A stretch of 64,000 bases of DNA from JAFDXJ01 sp039811225 (GTDB taxonomy: Bacteria > Bacteroidota > Bacteroidia > Chitinophagales > Chitinophagaceae). The notes beneath the pieces were generated by a model, which did no database searches, had not been told where the DNA came from, and was given only the letters and a program-made list of their open reading frames with translations. Positions 15,485-23,745 of this stretch are shown piece after piece. How positions within the stretch are numbered: position 1 is the stretch's first letter; each line of letters starts with the position of its first letter. The translations under genes and the position numbers were made by a program. The stretch spans positions 1 to 64,000 of the forward strand of contig JBDHYG010000013.1 of the NCBI GenBank assembly GCA_039811225.1. The letters run 5' to 3'.

Positions 15485-16984
15485 TTAATTCCTGCTATAG
15501 TTGGGTGATTCTTTTGTTATTTCCACATCATGGGCATGGCTTTCGCGCATACCGGCCGATGTTATTTTTACAAAGACTGCTTGTTGTAATGCCTCAATGT
15601 CTTTTGCCCCGCAATAACCCATCCCTGCCCGTAAGCCGCCGGTAAATTGTGCCACCACTTCACTCAGGTTGCCTTTATAAGCTATGCGGCCTTCAATGCC
15701 TTCGGGAACTAATTTTTTAATATCATCTTCCACATCCTGGAAATAGCGGTCACTGCTGCCTTGTGCCATGGCGCCGATACTGCCCATACCCCTGTATTCT
15801 TTGAACTTGCGGCCTTCAAAAATAATTGTACCTCCCGGGCTTTCTTCTACACCGGCAAATACACTTCCCATCATAGCCACTTGTGCACCGGCTGCCAGCG
15901 CTTTCACTAAATCACCGGTATACCGAATTCCGCCATCTGCAATCAACGGAATTTTCCGGCTGCGCAAAACCGAAGCAGCTTCCATAATCGCCGTAAGCTG
16001 GGGTACCCCGGTACCGGCCACAATGCGTGTGGTACAAATAGATCCCGGGCCTATCCCGATTTTTACCGCATCAGCGCCTGCATCTGCTAACGCTTTAGCA
16101 CCAGCGGCTGTACCTACATTTCCTGCTACTACCTGCAGGCCTTTAAAATTTTTCTTCAATGATTTTAATGCATTGATAACTCCAATATGATGGCCATGTG
16201 CACTGTCGAGGCCCACTACATCTACGCCCACCTGCATCAGGGCAGATGCCCGGTCCAGCAGATCCGGTGTAATGCCCAGGGCTGCTCCCACCAGTAACCT
16301 GCCAAAATCATCTTTCACGGCATTTGGAAAATTTTTCAATTGCATGATATCCCGGAATGTGATCAGGCCAATTAGTTTGCCCTGCTTATTCACGACCGGT
16401 AATTTTTCAATTTTATTTTTCTTTAAAATTTTCTCCGCCTGTTTCATATCCGTTCCTTCCGGTGCGGTTACCAGGTTTTCTTTGGTCATGATTTTGCTGA
16501 CCTTGATGCGGAGATCTGTTTCAAATCGCAAATCACGATTTGTAAGAATCCCTACCAGTTTATTTTGCTGATCTACTACCGGGATACCACCGATTTTATT
16601 TTCCCGCATCAGGTGTAAAGCTTCACCGAGGGTGGCGTCATCGTGCAAGGTGATGGGATCTATGATTAAGCCGCTTTCACTTCGTTTAACTTTCCGCACC
16701 TGTTCCGCCTGTTTTTCTATCGGCATATTTTTATGTAAGAATCCAAGCCCTCCTTCCCGTGCCAGGGCAATAGCCAGGTTAGCTTCCGTGACGGTATCCA
16801 TTGCGGCAGAAAGCATGGGAATATTTAATCGAATGGATTTTGTAAGCTGCGTTTGCAGATTCACTTCACGGGGTAATACCTGGCTGAATGCAGGCATTAA
16901 TAATACATCATCGAATGTGAGTCCTTCGCCAAAGAATTTGGAAGCGGTAAATTTATTGCTTAGAGAAGTATTTCGGTTTGCCAT
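15485..16984 (-). CDS. guaB: Inosine-5'-monophosphate dehydrogenase
   Basis: IMPDH oxidises IMP to XMP, the committed step of GTP synthesis. It has FGEGLTFDDVLLMP at the N-terminus, two CBS domains (about residues 100-220), and the catalytic-cysteine loop GIGPGSICTTRIV. The flap follows with GGLRAGMGYCGA. I chose the ATG at 16984 (499 residues). An ATG at 17008 would add eight residues but lies within a strong promoter match whose -7 box ends at 16988, only 3 nt before the 16984 ATG. If that promoter is used, the mRNA would be almost or fully leaderless. Confidence 0.94.
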   Translation of the reverse strand: MANRNTSLSNKFTASKFFGEGLTFDDVLLMPAFSQVLPREVNLQTQLTKSIRLNIPMLSAAMDTVTEANLAIALAREGGLGFLHKNMPIEKQAEQVRKVKRSESGLIIDPITLHDDATLGEALHLMRENKIGGIPVVDQQNKLVGILTNRDLRFETDLRIKVSKIMTKENLVTAPEGTDMKQAEKILKKNKIEKLPVVNKQGKLIGLITFRDIMQLKNFPNAVKDDFGRLLVGAALGITPDLLDRASALMQVGVDVVGLDSAHGHHIGVINALKSLKKNFKGLQVVAGNVGTAAGAKALADAGADAVKIGIGPGSICTTRIVAGTGVPQLTAIMEAASVLRSRKIPLIADGGIRYTGDLVKALAAGAQVAMMGSVFAGVEESPGGTIIFEGRKFKEYRGMGSIGAMAQGSSDRYFQDVEDDIKKLVPEGIEGRIAYKGNLSEVVAQFTGGLRAGMGYCGAKDIEALQQAVFVKITSAGMRESHAHDVEITKESPNYSRN

Positions 16985-16987
16985 GTG

Positions 16988-17020
16988 CAAAGATAATACC
17001 TCAGCCAAATTTTTTCCAAA
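16988..17020 (-). promoter_or_regulatory. Consensus Bacteroidetes promoter of guaB
   Basis: On the minus strand TTTG (17020-17017), 21 nt, then TATCTTTG (16995-16988): both boxes match the TTTG / TAnnTTTG consensus. The guaB ATG at 16984 follows the -7 box by 3 nt, implying a leaderless transcript. Confidence 0.6.
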
Positions 17021-17107
17021 TCATTTTTTCAGAACGTCCAAAACCCTTGCCTGCATTAGTTTTCAGCATTTAATTGGAGGCAACCAGCAAAATGAAACAC
17101 GATGAGT

Positions 17108-18205
17108 TTACACCAGTTGATACATTTTCCCCGGCAGGCTGATAAGTACATGCTGCAATTCCAGGTTGAGCATGGAAGCAGCAATGGTGCTGCTCGATAA
17201 ACCACTTTGCAGAAAAATATCATCGATATGCAGGGTATCTTTTTCCCGGAATAAAGCTAAAATCTGTTGTTCTTCTGGTGAGCAATCAATGAAAAGTTCT
17301 TTCTGTATTTTCCTTTTGACAACTTTTTGTTCCCAACCCATAAGCGTCACCAGGTCTTTTGCCGAAGTAAGTAAAGCAGCTTTATTATTTTGGATCAGGT
17401 AATTGCAGCCCGCACTTTTAGCATCTGTTGTTTTTCCGGGGAATGCAAATACATCCCGGTTATAATTATTGGCCAGCTCTGCTGTAATCATACTGCCTCC
17501 TTTAATGGCCGTTTCCACTACAATCGTGGCATCACTCATGCCTGCCACAATCCTGTTTCTTTTTGGAAAATTATGTTTGTCTGCTTTTGTTTTAGAAAGA
17601 TACTCTGTCAGTAAGCCTCCCTGGTTGCACATTTCTCTGGCTATACCAATATGCTGCTGTGGGTAAATGGAATGCAGGCCATGCGCCAAAACACCAACAG
17701 TTTTCACTTGATGCTTTAATGCCGCTTTATGAGCAATGGTATCAATACCATACGCCAGGCCACTCACAACCAGGATTTGCTGGGCAGCCAGCTCTTCCAC
17801 GAGTTGTTCAGTTAATTGCTTTCCATATTCCGTATGGTTGCGGGTACCGATAATACTAATTATTTTCTCGGCATTCAGGTCGGCATTGCCTTTATAATAA
17901 AGCATGGTGGGGGGATCATAACAATTCAACAGGCGTTTGGGATATGTGGTGTCCTGAATAAATAAAGCCTGGATATTATTTTTTCGGATAAAATTTATTT
18001 CTTCTTCTACTTCAGCGAAAGCATTAAACGATTTTATACTTTCTGCCCGTACCGGCCCGATATTTTCCAGCCGGCTAAGGAGACGTTTTTTTTCGTTGAA
18101 AATATCCTCTGCTTTGTCATACTGTTTTAATAATTGCCGCGCCTGTACCGGACCAATACCAGGCACTTGTGTAAGGGCTATATTGTAGAGAAGATTTTCC
18201 TCCAT
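17108..18205 (-). CDS. dprA: DNA-processing protein DprA
   Basis: 365 residues. DprA loads RecA on incoming single-stranded DNA during natural transformation. A helix-hairpin-helix region (about 1-70, with TQVPGIGPVQARQLL) comes first. The Rossmann-like core holds SIIGTRNHTEYG, VVSGLAYGIDTIAH, FPKRNRIVAGMSD and KGGSMITAELA. The C-terminal winged-helix segment is ALFREKDTLHIDDIF. It is followed by guaB in the same direction after 99 nt. It is the only competence-related gene in the window. Confidence 0.94.
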   Translation of the reverse strand: MEENLLYNIALTQVPGIGPVQARQLLKQYDKAEDIFNEKKRLLSRLENIGPVRAESIKSFNAFAEVEEEINFIRKNNIQALFIQDTTYPKRLLNCYDPPTMLYYKGNADLNAEKIISIIGTRNHTEYGKQLTEQLVEELAAQQILVVSGLAYGIDTIAHKAALKHQVKTVGVLAHGLHSIYPQQHIGIAREMCNQGGLLTEYLSKTKADKHNFPKRNRIVAGMSDATIVVETAIKGGSMITAELANNYNRDVFAFPGKTTDAKSAGCNYLIQNNKAALLTSAKDLVTLMGWEQKVVKRKIQKELFIDCSPEEQQILALFREKDTLHIDDIFLQSGLSSSTIAASMLNLELQHVLISLPGKMYQLV

Positions 18206-18270
18206 GCCGACTATGCAATTTTTATTGGATAGGAAGATAAAAAATATTGGAGAAAAACAAAAGCCCTTAG

Positions 18271-18927
18271 TTAAAATAAAGTCAGGTGCAGGTCATTAAA
18301 ATTTTGCAGGGAAGCTATTTTTAAATCCGCTGCAGCCCATCGCGGATCCTTCATCAGGGCTGGTGCCGGTACAATCACGCATTTCATACGGGCTGCCTTC
18401 ACGGCGATCATACCATTAAAACTGTCTTCAAAACAAATACAGGATTCCGGGGTGGAGCCCAGCCGGGCCGCACAATCCAAATAAACCTGCGGATGTGGTT
18501 TTCCATAAGGGAGTGTTTCTGCTGACACCATTGCCTGTACATAATTTTCAATACCGCAAAGATGTACTACCCGCTCAATAATTTCAGGTGGCGATGAAGA
18601 CGCAATCCCGATCTTGAATTGTTTTTCCTTAAAAAAAGAAAAGATATACGGCACCGCAGGCATGATAACCGGTGCAGTAGTAATCTTGTGCATGACCCTG
18701 GCTATAATATCTTTTTCTGCTTCGGCAAATTCAGATTCCGGTATATCAAAATACCGGAACCAATAGGCCACAAATTCTTTGGTGCGCAGGCCGGTAGTTG
18801 TATCATACAAAGTACGTGTCAGGGTCTTATTATACCGGCCCAGGGTTTCATTTGCCGCGGCATACCATTGTGGTTCGCTGTCGATAAGCAAACCATCCAT
18901 ATCAAAAATCACGGTGTGAAGTGGCAT
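18271..18927 (-). CDS. HAD-superfamily phosphatase (sugar-phosphate type)
   Basis: 218 residues of the HAD hydrolase family with a cap domain. Motif I is VIFDMDGLLIDSE (nucleophile and acid Asp), motif II GIASSS, motif III around GKPHPQVY, and motif IV CICFEDSFNG. It resembles the hexitol / 2-deoxyglucose-6-phosphatase and beta-phosphoglucomutase branch; the exact substrate cannot be told. I use the ATG at 18927 (MPLHTVIFDMDG) instead of 18945, because the conserved fold starts there. An intrinsic terminator just upstream (18932-18966) separates it from the preceding SIMPL gene and overlaps the longer start, which supports the shorter one. Confidence 0.85.
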   Translation of the reverse strand: MPLHTVIFDMDGLLIDSEPQWYAAANETLGRYNKTLTRTLYDTTTGLRTKEFVAYWFRYFDIPESEFAEAEKDIIARVMHKITTAPVIMPAVPYIFSFFKEKQFKIGIASSSPPEIIERVVHLCGIENYVQAMVSAETLPYGKPHPQVYLDCAARLGSTPESCICFEDSFNGMIAVKAARMKCVIVPAPALMKDPRWAAADLKIASLQNFNDLHLTLF

Positions 18928-18931
18928 AATA

Positions 18932-18966
18932 ATTAAAAGGCACAAATATATTTATCTGTGCCTTTA
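18932..18966 (-). terminator. Intrinsic terminator after the SIMPL gene
   Basis: Perfect 9-bp stem AAAGGCACA (18936-18944) / TGTGCCTTT (18957-18965), followed on the minus strand by a T-rich tract. It stands 10 nt after the SIMPL-gene stop and before the HAD gene. Confidence 0.7.
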
Positions 18967-18975
18967 TAATCGTTT

Positions 18976-19704
18976 TTAATCCAGGGAAAATAATACCCGA
19001 ACTTTATATTCCAGTTTCATTTTCTTAAAATCCACATTCATCACAGGCTCACCTGCATCCGCATTGGCAGATTCCATGGCGCCCATACTTTTATAATAAG
19101 GTTGCGGGGTATAGTAATTTGTTTCATCGGGATCTGAAATTGTAATGGCATGTCCCAGTTTCTCGCCAATGGCCGATGTCAGCGCCAATGCTTTTTCTTT
19201 TGCCGCTTTGATGGCAGCAATCTTTAATGCCTCTTTTAATGCATCTAACTGGCTGTAATCCGTCCGGGAAATATAAAAGTTTTGTGTAGCTGCATCATCC
19301 ATCTTATCCACGAGCGCATCCATCATGGCTGTATTTTTAAACATGATCTCATAATTCAATGTGGCCTTCATATCGGGATTTTGTTTCCGCTTTTTATAAT
19401 ACCAGTAATTATTGTTATAACCGGAAAAACCTTGTACCACGATGGCGGAATCGGCCAGTCCGATTTCTTTACAGGCTTTTAAAAAATGGTCACGGATATC
19501 ATTTATAGCCACTTTGTTTCCATTCTTCTTCGTGTATTCCTGCAATGTAACAGATACATAAATCTCATCGGGTGTAATTTCTTTTTCTGCTGTGCCGGTC
19601 ACCTGGATGGTCCGGGGCATTTTAATATCGGTCTGTGCTAATACCGGTTGGGTGGTCCAGATGGCTAACAATAAAACGGCTGTCTGTAGTGTTATTCTTT
19701 TCAT
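18976..19704 (-). CDS. SIMPL-domain (DUF541) secreted protein
   Basis: 242 residues. A signal peptide (LQTAVLLLAIWTTQPVLAQ) is followed by a SIMPL/DUF541 domain: RTIQVTGTAEKEITPDEIYV near the start, a middle region with ISRTDYSQLDALKEALKIAA, and AAKEKALALTSAIGEKLG. Members are periplasmic or outer-membrane proteins of uncertain function, some linked to oxidative stress. It stands as a single gene with its own terminator. The 153-nt gap upstream holds the terminator of the protease gene. Confidence 0.85.
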   Translation of the reverse strand: MKRITLQTAVLLLAIWTTQPVLAQTDIKMPRTIQVTGTAEKEITPDEIYVSVTLQEYTKKNGNKVAINDIRDHFLKACKEIGLADSAIVVQGFSGYNNNYWYYKKRKQNPDMKATLNYEIMFKNTAMMDALVDKMDDAATQNFYISRTDYSQLDALKEALKIAAIKAAKEKALALTSAIGEKLGHAITISDPDETNYYTPQPYYKSMGAMESANADAGEPVMNVDFKKMKLEYKVRVLFSLD

Positions 19705-19791
19705 TGTTGTAAATTTTTAATACAACAAGGATGCAGGAAATTTTTTAATTACATAATGGGTTTAAAAAATTTATCCATATATGATTTTTGA

Positions 19792-19822
19792 TCAAAAAAA
19801 AACCGGGAACCAAGTTCCCGGC
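19792..19822 (-). terminator. Intrinsic terminator of the sigma factor-protease operon
   Basis: CCGGGAA (19803-19809) and TTCCCGG (19815-19821) pair around a 5-nt loop. On the minus strand the stem is followed by nine T's (19802-19794). It lies about 36 nt past the protease stop, ending that transcript before the SIMPL gene. Confidence 0.85.
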
Positions 19823-19857
19823 TTATATATTGATGGAGTTTTTCCTGGAAAATTTAA

Positions 19858-20970
19858 TTAATTGGAATTATAAGATTTTACCAGGTAGATATAATCTTCC
19901 ACTTTCTTGAGTTGTGTTACCCGGTTATCGTTCTTAATCGTTGTATAGGTCGGCATTTTAATGTTGGCATACGTAGGATCATCCGCTTTCAGATCAGAAA
20001 GGAGTTCGAAAATTTTCTTTGCTTTCACGGCAAAGACTACGCCTTCAGCCTGTGCCTGCCGGGTGCTGATGATACCTACAATCTCGCCCCGGTTATTAAA
20101 AACCGGCCCGCCGGAATTACCCGGGTTGGCATTGAGAGATATTTGAAAATTCGATGTATCCCCATTATACCCGTTGCGGGCGCTGAGGTAACCCATATTA
20201 TAAACAATCTCATCCTTGGGATAACCCAGTGTAAAAATTTCCGTGCCTAAATCAAGGTTAGATTTAGAAATACTATATGGCAGGGAATTGTATTTTTTGT
20301 AATCACTGTCATCAATTTTTAATAAGGCAATATCCTTATCCTGGTCAATCCGGATAATTTTTGCTTTGTATTCATTGCCTTTATTGTCGATCACGACAGC
20401 ACCGGAACCTTTAATAACGTGTGCATTGGTGATAAGATAGCCCTTCCCGTCAATCAGGAAAGCCGTACCACCGGCGGTAATGGTATAGCCGGAAGGAATT
20501 TTAGAATCGAACTCACGGATCTTGGCTCCCTGCATTTGCTGGTTACGTTGTACCTGGTCAATTTTTTTGCTGAGCTGTTGCAGGTCATTCATTTTCGCTA
20601 CCGGTGCAAAGAAGCTTACCAAGCTATATATCACGAGCGCCGTGATGCTGGCGATAGAAGCAGCAATGGCGGTAACGCGTTTGTATTTATTCCAGAGCCG
20701 GATTACTTTGGCCTTGGTGGAAGAGGCATCCATATCCTGGATTTCTCCTTCTTCTACAAGGCGGTTGTGAATGGCTTGTAATTCATTTTTGAATTGAAGC
20801 TGATTGGCATACTGGTGTAGCTTACTGTCAAAGAGTTTATGCTCTACCACCAGTTGGTCAATTTCGGGAGTTTTACTGCGAAGGTCATCAAACCAGGCGA
20901 TTTCGCTTTCTGTCATTTTCCCTTCCAGGTATTTTTCAATGGTTTCCAGTAGTTGAATTTCTTTCATCAC
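19858..20970 (-). CDS. Membrane-anchored trypsin-like protease with anti-sigma-like N-terminus
   Basis: 370 residues in three parts. Residues 1-85 are a charged, helical region (TIEKYLEGKMTESEIAWFDD) resembling the cytoplasmic start of Bacteroidetes anti-sigma proteins. A single membrane helix follows (about 98-120, AIAASIASITALVIYSLVSF), then a periplasmic S1C trypsin domain with His in LITNAHVIKG, Asp in DKDIALLKID and Ser in NPGNSGGPVF. It lacks a PDZ domain. The gene overlaps the upstream sigma factor by 4 nt (ATGA), so the two are coupled, and one protein may both bind the sigma factor and carry a protease. A second ATG one codon in is possible. Confidence 0.85.
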   Translation of the reverse strand: MMKEIQLLETIEKYLEGKMTESEIAWFDDLRSKTPEIDQLVVEHKLFDSKLHQYANQLQFKNELQAIHNRLVEEGEIQDMDASSTKAKVIRLWNKYKRVTAIAASIASITALVIYSLVSFFAPVAKMNDLQQLSKKIDQVQRNQQMQGAKIREFDSKIPSGYTITAGGTAFLIDGKGYLITNAHVIKGSGAVVIDNKGNEYKAKIIRIDQDKDIALLKIDDSDYKKYNSLPYSISKSNLDLGTEIFTLGYPKDEIVYNMGYLSARNGYNGDTSNFQISLNANPGNSGGPVFNNRGEIVGIISTRQAQAEGVVFAVKAKKIFELLSDLKADDPTYANIKMPTYTTIKNDNRVTQLKKVEDYIYLVKSYNSN

Positions 20971-21575
20971 ATGCCGGTATTATATTGCGCAAAAAATATT
21001 TTTTTCAAACGGACCATGCATTTATACTTCTGATTCTTGGCATTGTCCGCATTAGTATAACCAAATTGCTCTGCAATTTCATCCATTCCCTTTTTTTCAA
21101 AATAGTAGGCTTCAAGTAAACTTTTGCATGGTTCCCCGAGGCTTTCCATTGCTTTTTCCATGATGGCAAAATCATGGTTTTCTTTTTGCCTGAGTTCCAG
21201 GTCTTCTTCCACCCCGGTTGTTTCTTCCATGCCTTCCACCAGGGTAGTCAATTGACCGGATTGTTGGAGCTTCTTTAGCCATAACCGCCTGCATACAGAA
21301 TACAGGAAGGTTTTGATCTGGCAGGTCAGGGTAAAGTTTTCCGACCGGGATTTTTCATATAAAACAATCATTGCTTCCTGAAAAATATCCTTCGCATCGT
21401 CATGATCGCCATTATTACTCAGGATAAAATTCCGGGCCATTTTAAAGTTTTCTTTATATATGGCTTCTATGGCGTTTGTATCCCTATTTGCCAGCTTTTC
21501 CAATAAAGCTTGTTCACCAAGTTCAGGCTTCAATGCTTCTAATTTTAATACCAAAAGGAGATAAAAGTAACCCAA
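20967..21575 (-). CDS. ECF-type RNA polymerase sigma factor
   Basis: A sigma-70 family factor with region 2 (DHDDAKDIFQEAMIVLYEK, then LYSVCRRLWLKKL) and region 4 (LLEAYYFEKKGMDEIAEQFGYT). The usual ~200-residue size fits. It is the first gene of a two-gene unit and overlaps the protease start by 4 nt. The first ATG (21575) places the regulatory-looking GGGTTACTTTTAT sequence inside the gene. A TTG at 21533 (KPELGEQALLEKLAN) gives a more typical N-terminus and frees the upstream element, so it may be the true start. It is divergent from a small lipoprotein gene that may be its target. Confidence 0.85.
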   Translation of the reverse strand: MGYFYLLLVLKLEALKPELGEQALLEKLANRDTNAIEAIYKENFKMARNFILSNNGDHDDAKDIFQEAMIVLYEKSRSENFTLTCQIKTFLYSVCRRLWLKKLQQSGQLTTLVEGMEETTGVEEDLELRQKENHDFAIMEKAMESLGEPCKSLLEAYYFEKKGMDEIAEQFGYTNADNAKNQKYKCMVRLKKIFFAQYNTGM

Positions 21576-21627
21576 AATACAGGAATCCCTTTTTTTTAAA
21601 AAAAATTATTTCGGGCGGGTTACTTTT
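21563..21627. promoter_or_regulatory. Inverted pair of AAAAGTAACCC elements between divergent genes
   Basis: AAAAGTAACCC at 21563-21573 and its exact complement GGGTTACTTTT at 21617-21627, 43 nt apart, lie between the ECF sigma gene and the small lipoprotein gene. Symmetric 11-bp elements facing opposite genes look like paired ECF promoter boxes or a binding site for a dimeric regulator. No other function is visible. Confidence 0.5.
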
Positions 21628-21681
21628 TTTCGAAGTGTGTATTAATAAGCGTATACATTCATAAAAAAAACAAAAAAGAAC

Positions 21682-21894
21682 ATGAAAAAGTTATTATTAG
21701 TATTAGCTATTGGCGCTTTCGCAGCTTGCAACAGCGGTACCTCTACTGAAGCTACCACAGATTCTACTACTGTAAATGTAGATTCTATGGCAAATGCAGC
21801 TAAAGATTCTCTGAGCAACGCTGTTGACACAGCTAAAAAAGTAGTTGATTCTACTGTTAAAGCTGCTGGCGATTCAGTTAAAGCTAAAATGTAA
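21682..21894 (+). CDS. Small Ala/Ser/Asp-rich lipoprotein
   Basis: 70 residues with a lipoprotein signal peptide (KKLLLVLAIGAFAAC, cleavage before Cys). The mature part is a low-complexity Thr/Ser/Asp stretch and a repeated amphipathic pattern (DSMANAAKDSLSNAVDTAKK). Such short, abundant lipoproteins resemble stress-linked coiled-coil lipoproteins. It faces away from the ECF sigma gene and shares its intergenic region, with the GGGTTACTTTT element ending 54 nt before its ATG, and is therefore a candidate target. Its own terminator follows at 21974. Confidence 0.75.
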   Translation: MKKLLLVLAIGAFAACNSGTSTEATTDSTTVNVDSMANAAKDSLSNAVDTAKKVVDSTVKAAGDSVKAKM

Positions 21895-21973
21895 TTTGAC
21901 CCGGAACTGAGGGAAAGATTATTCAGCTTGCGGAATAAGTGTGAAAGATTTTCATATGGCAAGCAATCGTTAT

Positions 21974-22012
21974 AAGCCATTCCGTTTCCACGGAATGGCT
22001 TTCTTTTTCTCA
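21974..22012 (+). terminator. Intrinsic terminator after the small lipoprotein gene
   Basis: Perfect 12-bp stem AAGCCATTCCGT (21974-21985) / ACGGAATGGCTT (21990-22001) with a 4-nt loop, then CTTTTTCTC. It precedes the helicase gene. Confidence 0.85.
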
Positions 22013-22061
22013 TTTTCTATGATGCCCTCTTTATTTCATCTACCTTCGCAAAAATTTTTTA

Positions 22062-23732
22062 ATGCCGTCTTTTCAATCATTAGGCCTGGCCCCCGAATTG
22101 CTTCAAGCCATTGGGGAACTGGGCTTTGAAGCTCCTACCCAAATCCAGGAAAAAGCCATACCTGTCTTATTAAATGGTACTAAAGATTTTATGGGCCTTG
22201 CTCAAACCGGTACCGGAAAAACGGCTGCATTTGGTTTACCCCTGCTGCAATTAATTGACCGGGCCGATAAAAGCCCCCAGGCATTGGTCATTTGCCCTAC
22301 CCGGGAATTGTGCCTGCAAATTGTCAATGAAATAGTTTTATTTAAAAAATATTGCAAAGGGATTGGCGTGGTTGCCGTGTATGGCGGCGCTTCCATCAGC
22401 CAGCAAATACGAGATATAAAAAAGGGGATTCAAATCGTAGTGGCTACTCCCGGCCGCCTGATCGACCTGATTGAACGGAAAGCCATTCACCTGGAAAATA
22501 TTGAATATGTCATCCTCGATGAAGCAGATGAAATGCTGAATATGGGCTTCCAGGATGATATCGAATTTATCCTGAAAAATACACCCAGCCGGGAAAGTAC
22601 CTGGCTCTTCAGCGCTACTATGCCCAAAGAAATCAGGCAGGTAAGTAAAAAATATATGACTGACCCTGTGGAAGTAACCATCGGTAAAGCTAATACCGGG
22701 AATAAAAATATCGACCACCATTATTATGTGGTGTCAGCACAACATCGTTATGAAGCACTGAAAAGGCTGATAGATTTTAACCCGGGAATATATGGCCTGA
22801 TTTTTACCCGCACCAAAATGGATGCGCAGGAGATCGCTGAAAAACTTACCCGTGAAGGATATGATATTGATGCCCTGCATGGCGACCTGACCCAACCACA
22901 ACGCAATAAAGTAATGGGCCAGTTCCGCGACAAAGCCCTGCAATTACTCATTGCCACCGATGTGGCTGCCCGGGGCATTGATGTCCAGGGTATCACGCAT
23001 GTAATCAATTACGAATTGCCCGATGATATGGAAGTATATACACACCGGAGTGGACGTACCGGCCGTGCCGGGCAAAAAGGGATTTGCATGAGCATTGTAC
23101 ATAGCCGGGAATTGGGCCGTTTGCGCCAAATAGAAAAAATGGTCCAGGCCCCATTTCATCGCTCTGAAGTGCCCGATGGAAAAGATGTATGCCGGAAACA
23201 ATTTATTTATTTTATGGATAAATTGCTGACAACAGATGTCAGCAAGGGCAATTATGCTGCTTACCTGCCTCTCCTGGAAGAGAAATTTGCTCATATTTCC
23301 AAAGAATTGGTTTTACAAAAAGTAGCCGCAGCCGAATTTGACCGCTTTTTAAAATATTATGAAAATGCCGGTGACCTGAATATCCGGGAAGAGCGGAATG
23401 GCCGGCGGGAAAATGATTTCCGATCCGGGAAAAAGATAGATAATTTTGGCAATAAAAAAACGAAGGGCCGGGAATTTTCTCATCAAAATGGATTTACCCG
23501 CCTCTTTGTTAATCTCGGTACCAAAGATGGTTTTTATAAAGCCAGCTTTCTTCAATATATCCTGGATATGAGTAACCTGCACAAAGAAGTGCTGGGCCGG
23601 ATAGATATGAAGGAATTAAACAGTTGGGTTGAAGTAGAAACGAAATCCGCTTCACACATGATGCGTGCCATAGATGGGAAAAATTTCAAAGGCCGCCGAA
23701 TACGAATGAATGAAGCCAATAGCCGGTCATAA
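22062..23732 (+). CDS. DEAD-box ATP-dependent RNA helicase
   Basis: 556 residues. All helicase motifs are present: AQTGTGKTAAFG (Walker A), PTRELCLQI, TPGRLIDLIE, DEAD, SATMP, FTRTKMDAQEIAE, ATDVAARGIDVQG and HRSGRTGRAG. The C-terminal ~80 residues (FTRLFVNLGTKDGFYKASF) form a DbpA-type RNA-binding domain, which places it with DbpA/DeaD helicases acting in ribosome assembly or cold adaptation. A basic RGRRENDFRSGKK linker precedes it. It starts 50 nt after the upstream terminator with a TACCTTCG -7-like box. Confidence 0.93.
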   Translation: MPSFQSLGLAPELLQAIGELGFEAPTQIQEKAIPVLLNGTKDFMGLAQTGTGKTAAFGLPLLQLIDRADKSPQALVICPTRELCLQIVNEIVLFKKYCKGIGVVAVYGGASISQQIRDIKKGIQIVVATPGRLIDLIERKAIHLENIEYVILDEADEMLNMGFQDDIEFILKNTPSRESTWLFSATMPKEIRQVSKKYMTDPVEVTIGKANTGNKNIDHHYYVVSAQHRYEALKRLIDFNPGIYGLIFTRTKMDAQEIAEKLTREGYDIDALHGDLTQPQRNKVMGQFRDKALQLLIATDVAARGIDVQGITHVINYELPDDMEVYTHRSGRTGRAGQKGICMSIVHSRELGRLRQIEKMVQAPFHRSEVPDGKDVCRKQFIYFMDKLLTTDVSKGNYAAYLPLLEEKFAHISKELVLQKVAAAEFDRFLKYYENAGDLNIREERNGRRENDFRSGKKIDNFGNKKTKGREFSHQNGFTRLFVNLGTKDGFYKASFLQYILDMSNLHKEVLGRIDMKELNSWVEVETKSASHMMRAIDGKNFKGRRIRMNEANSRS

Positions 23733-23745
23733 ATAGTGATACCAC

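Noticed and set aside
16985..17008. Longer guaB N-terminus starting at 17008
   Set aside because: It overlaps a consensus promoter and adds no conserved residues.
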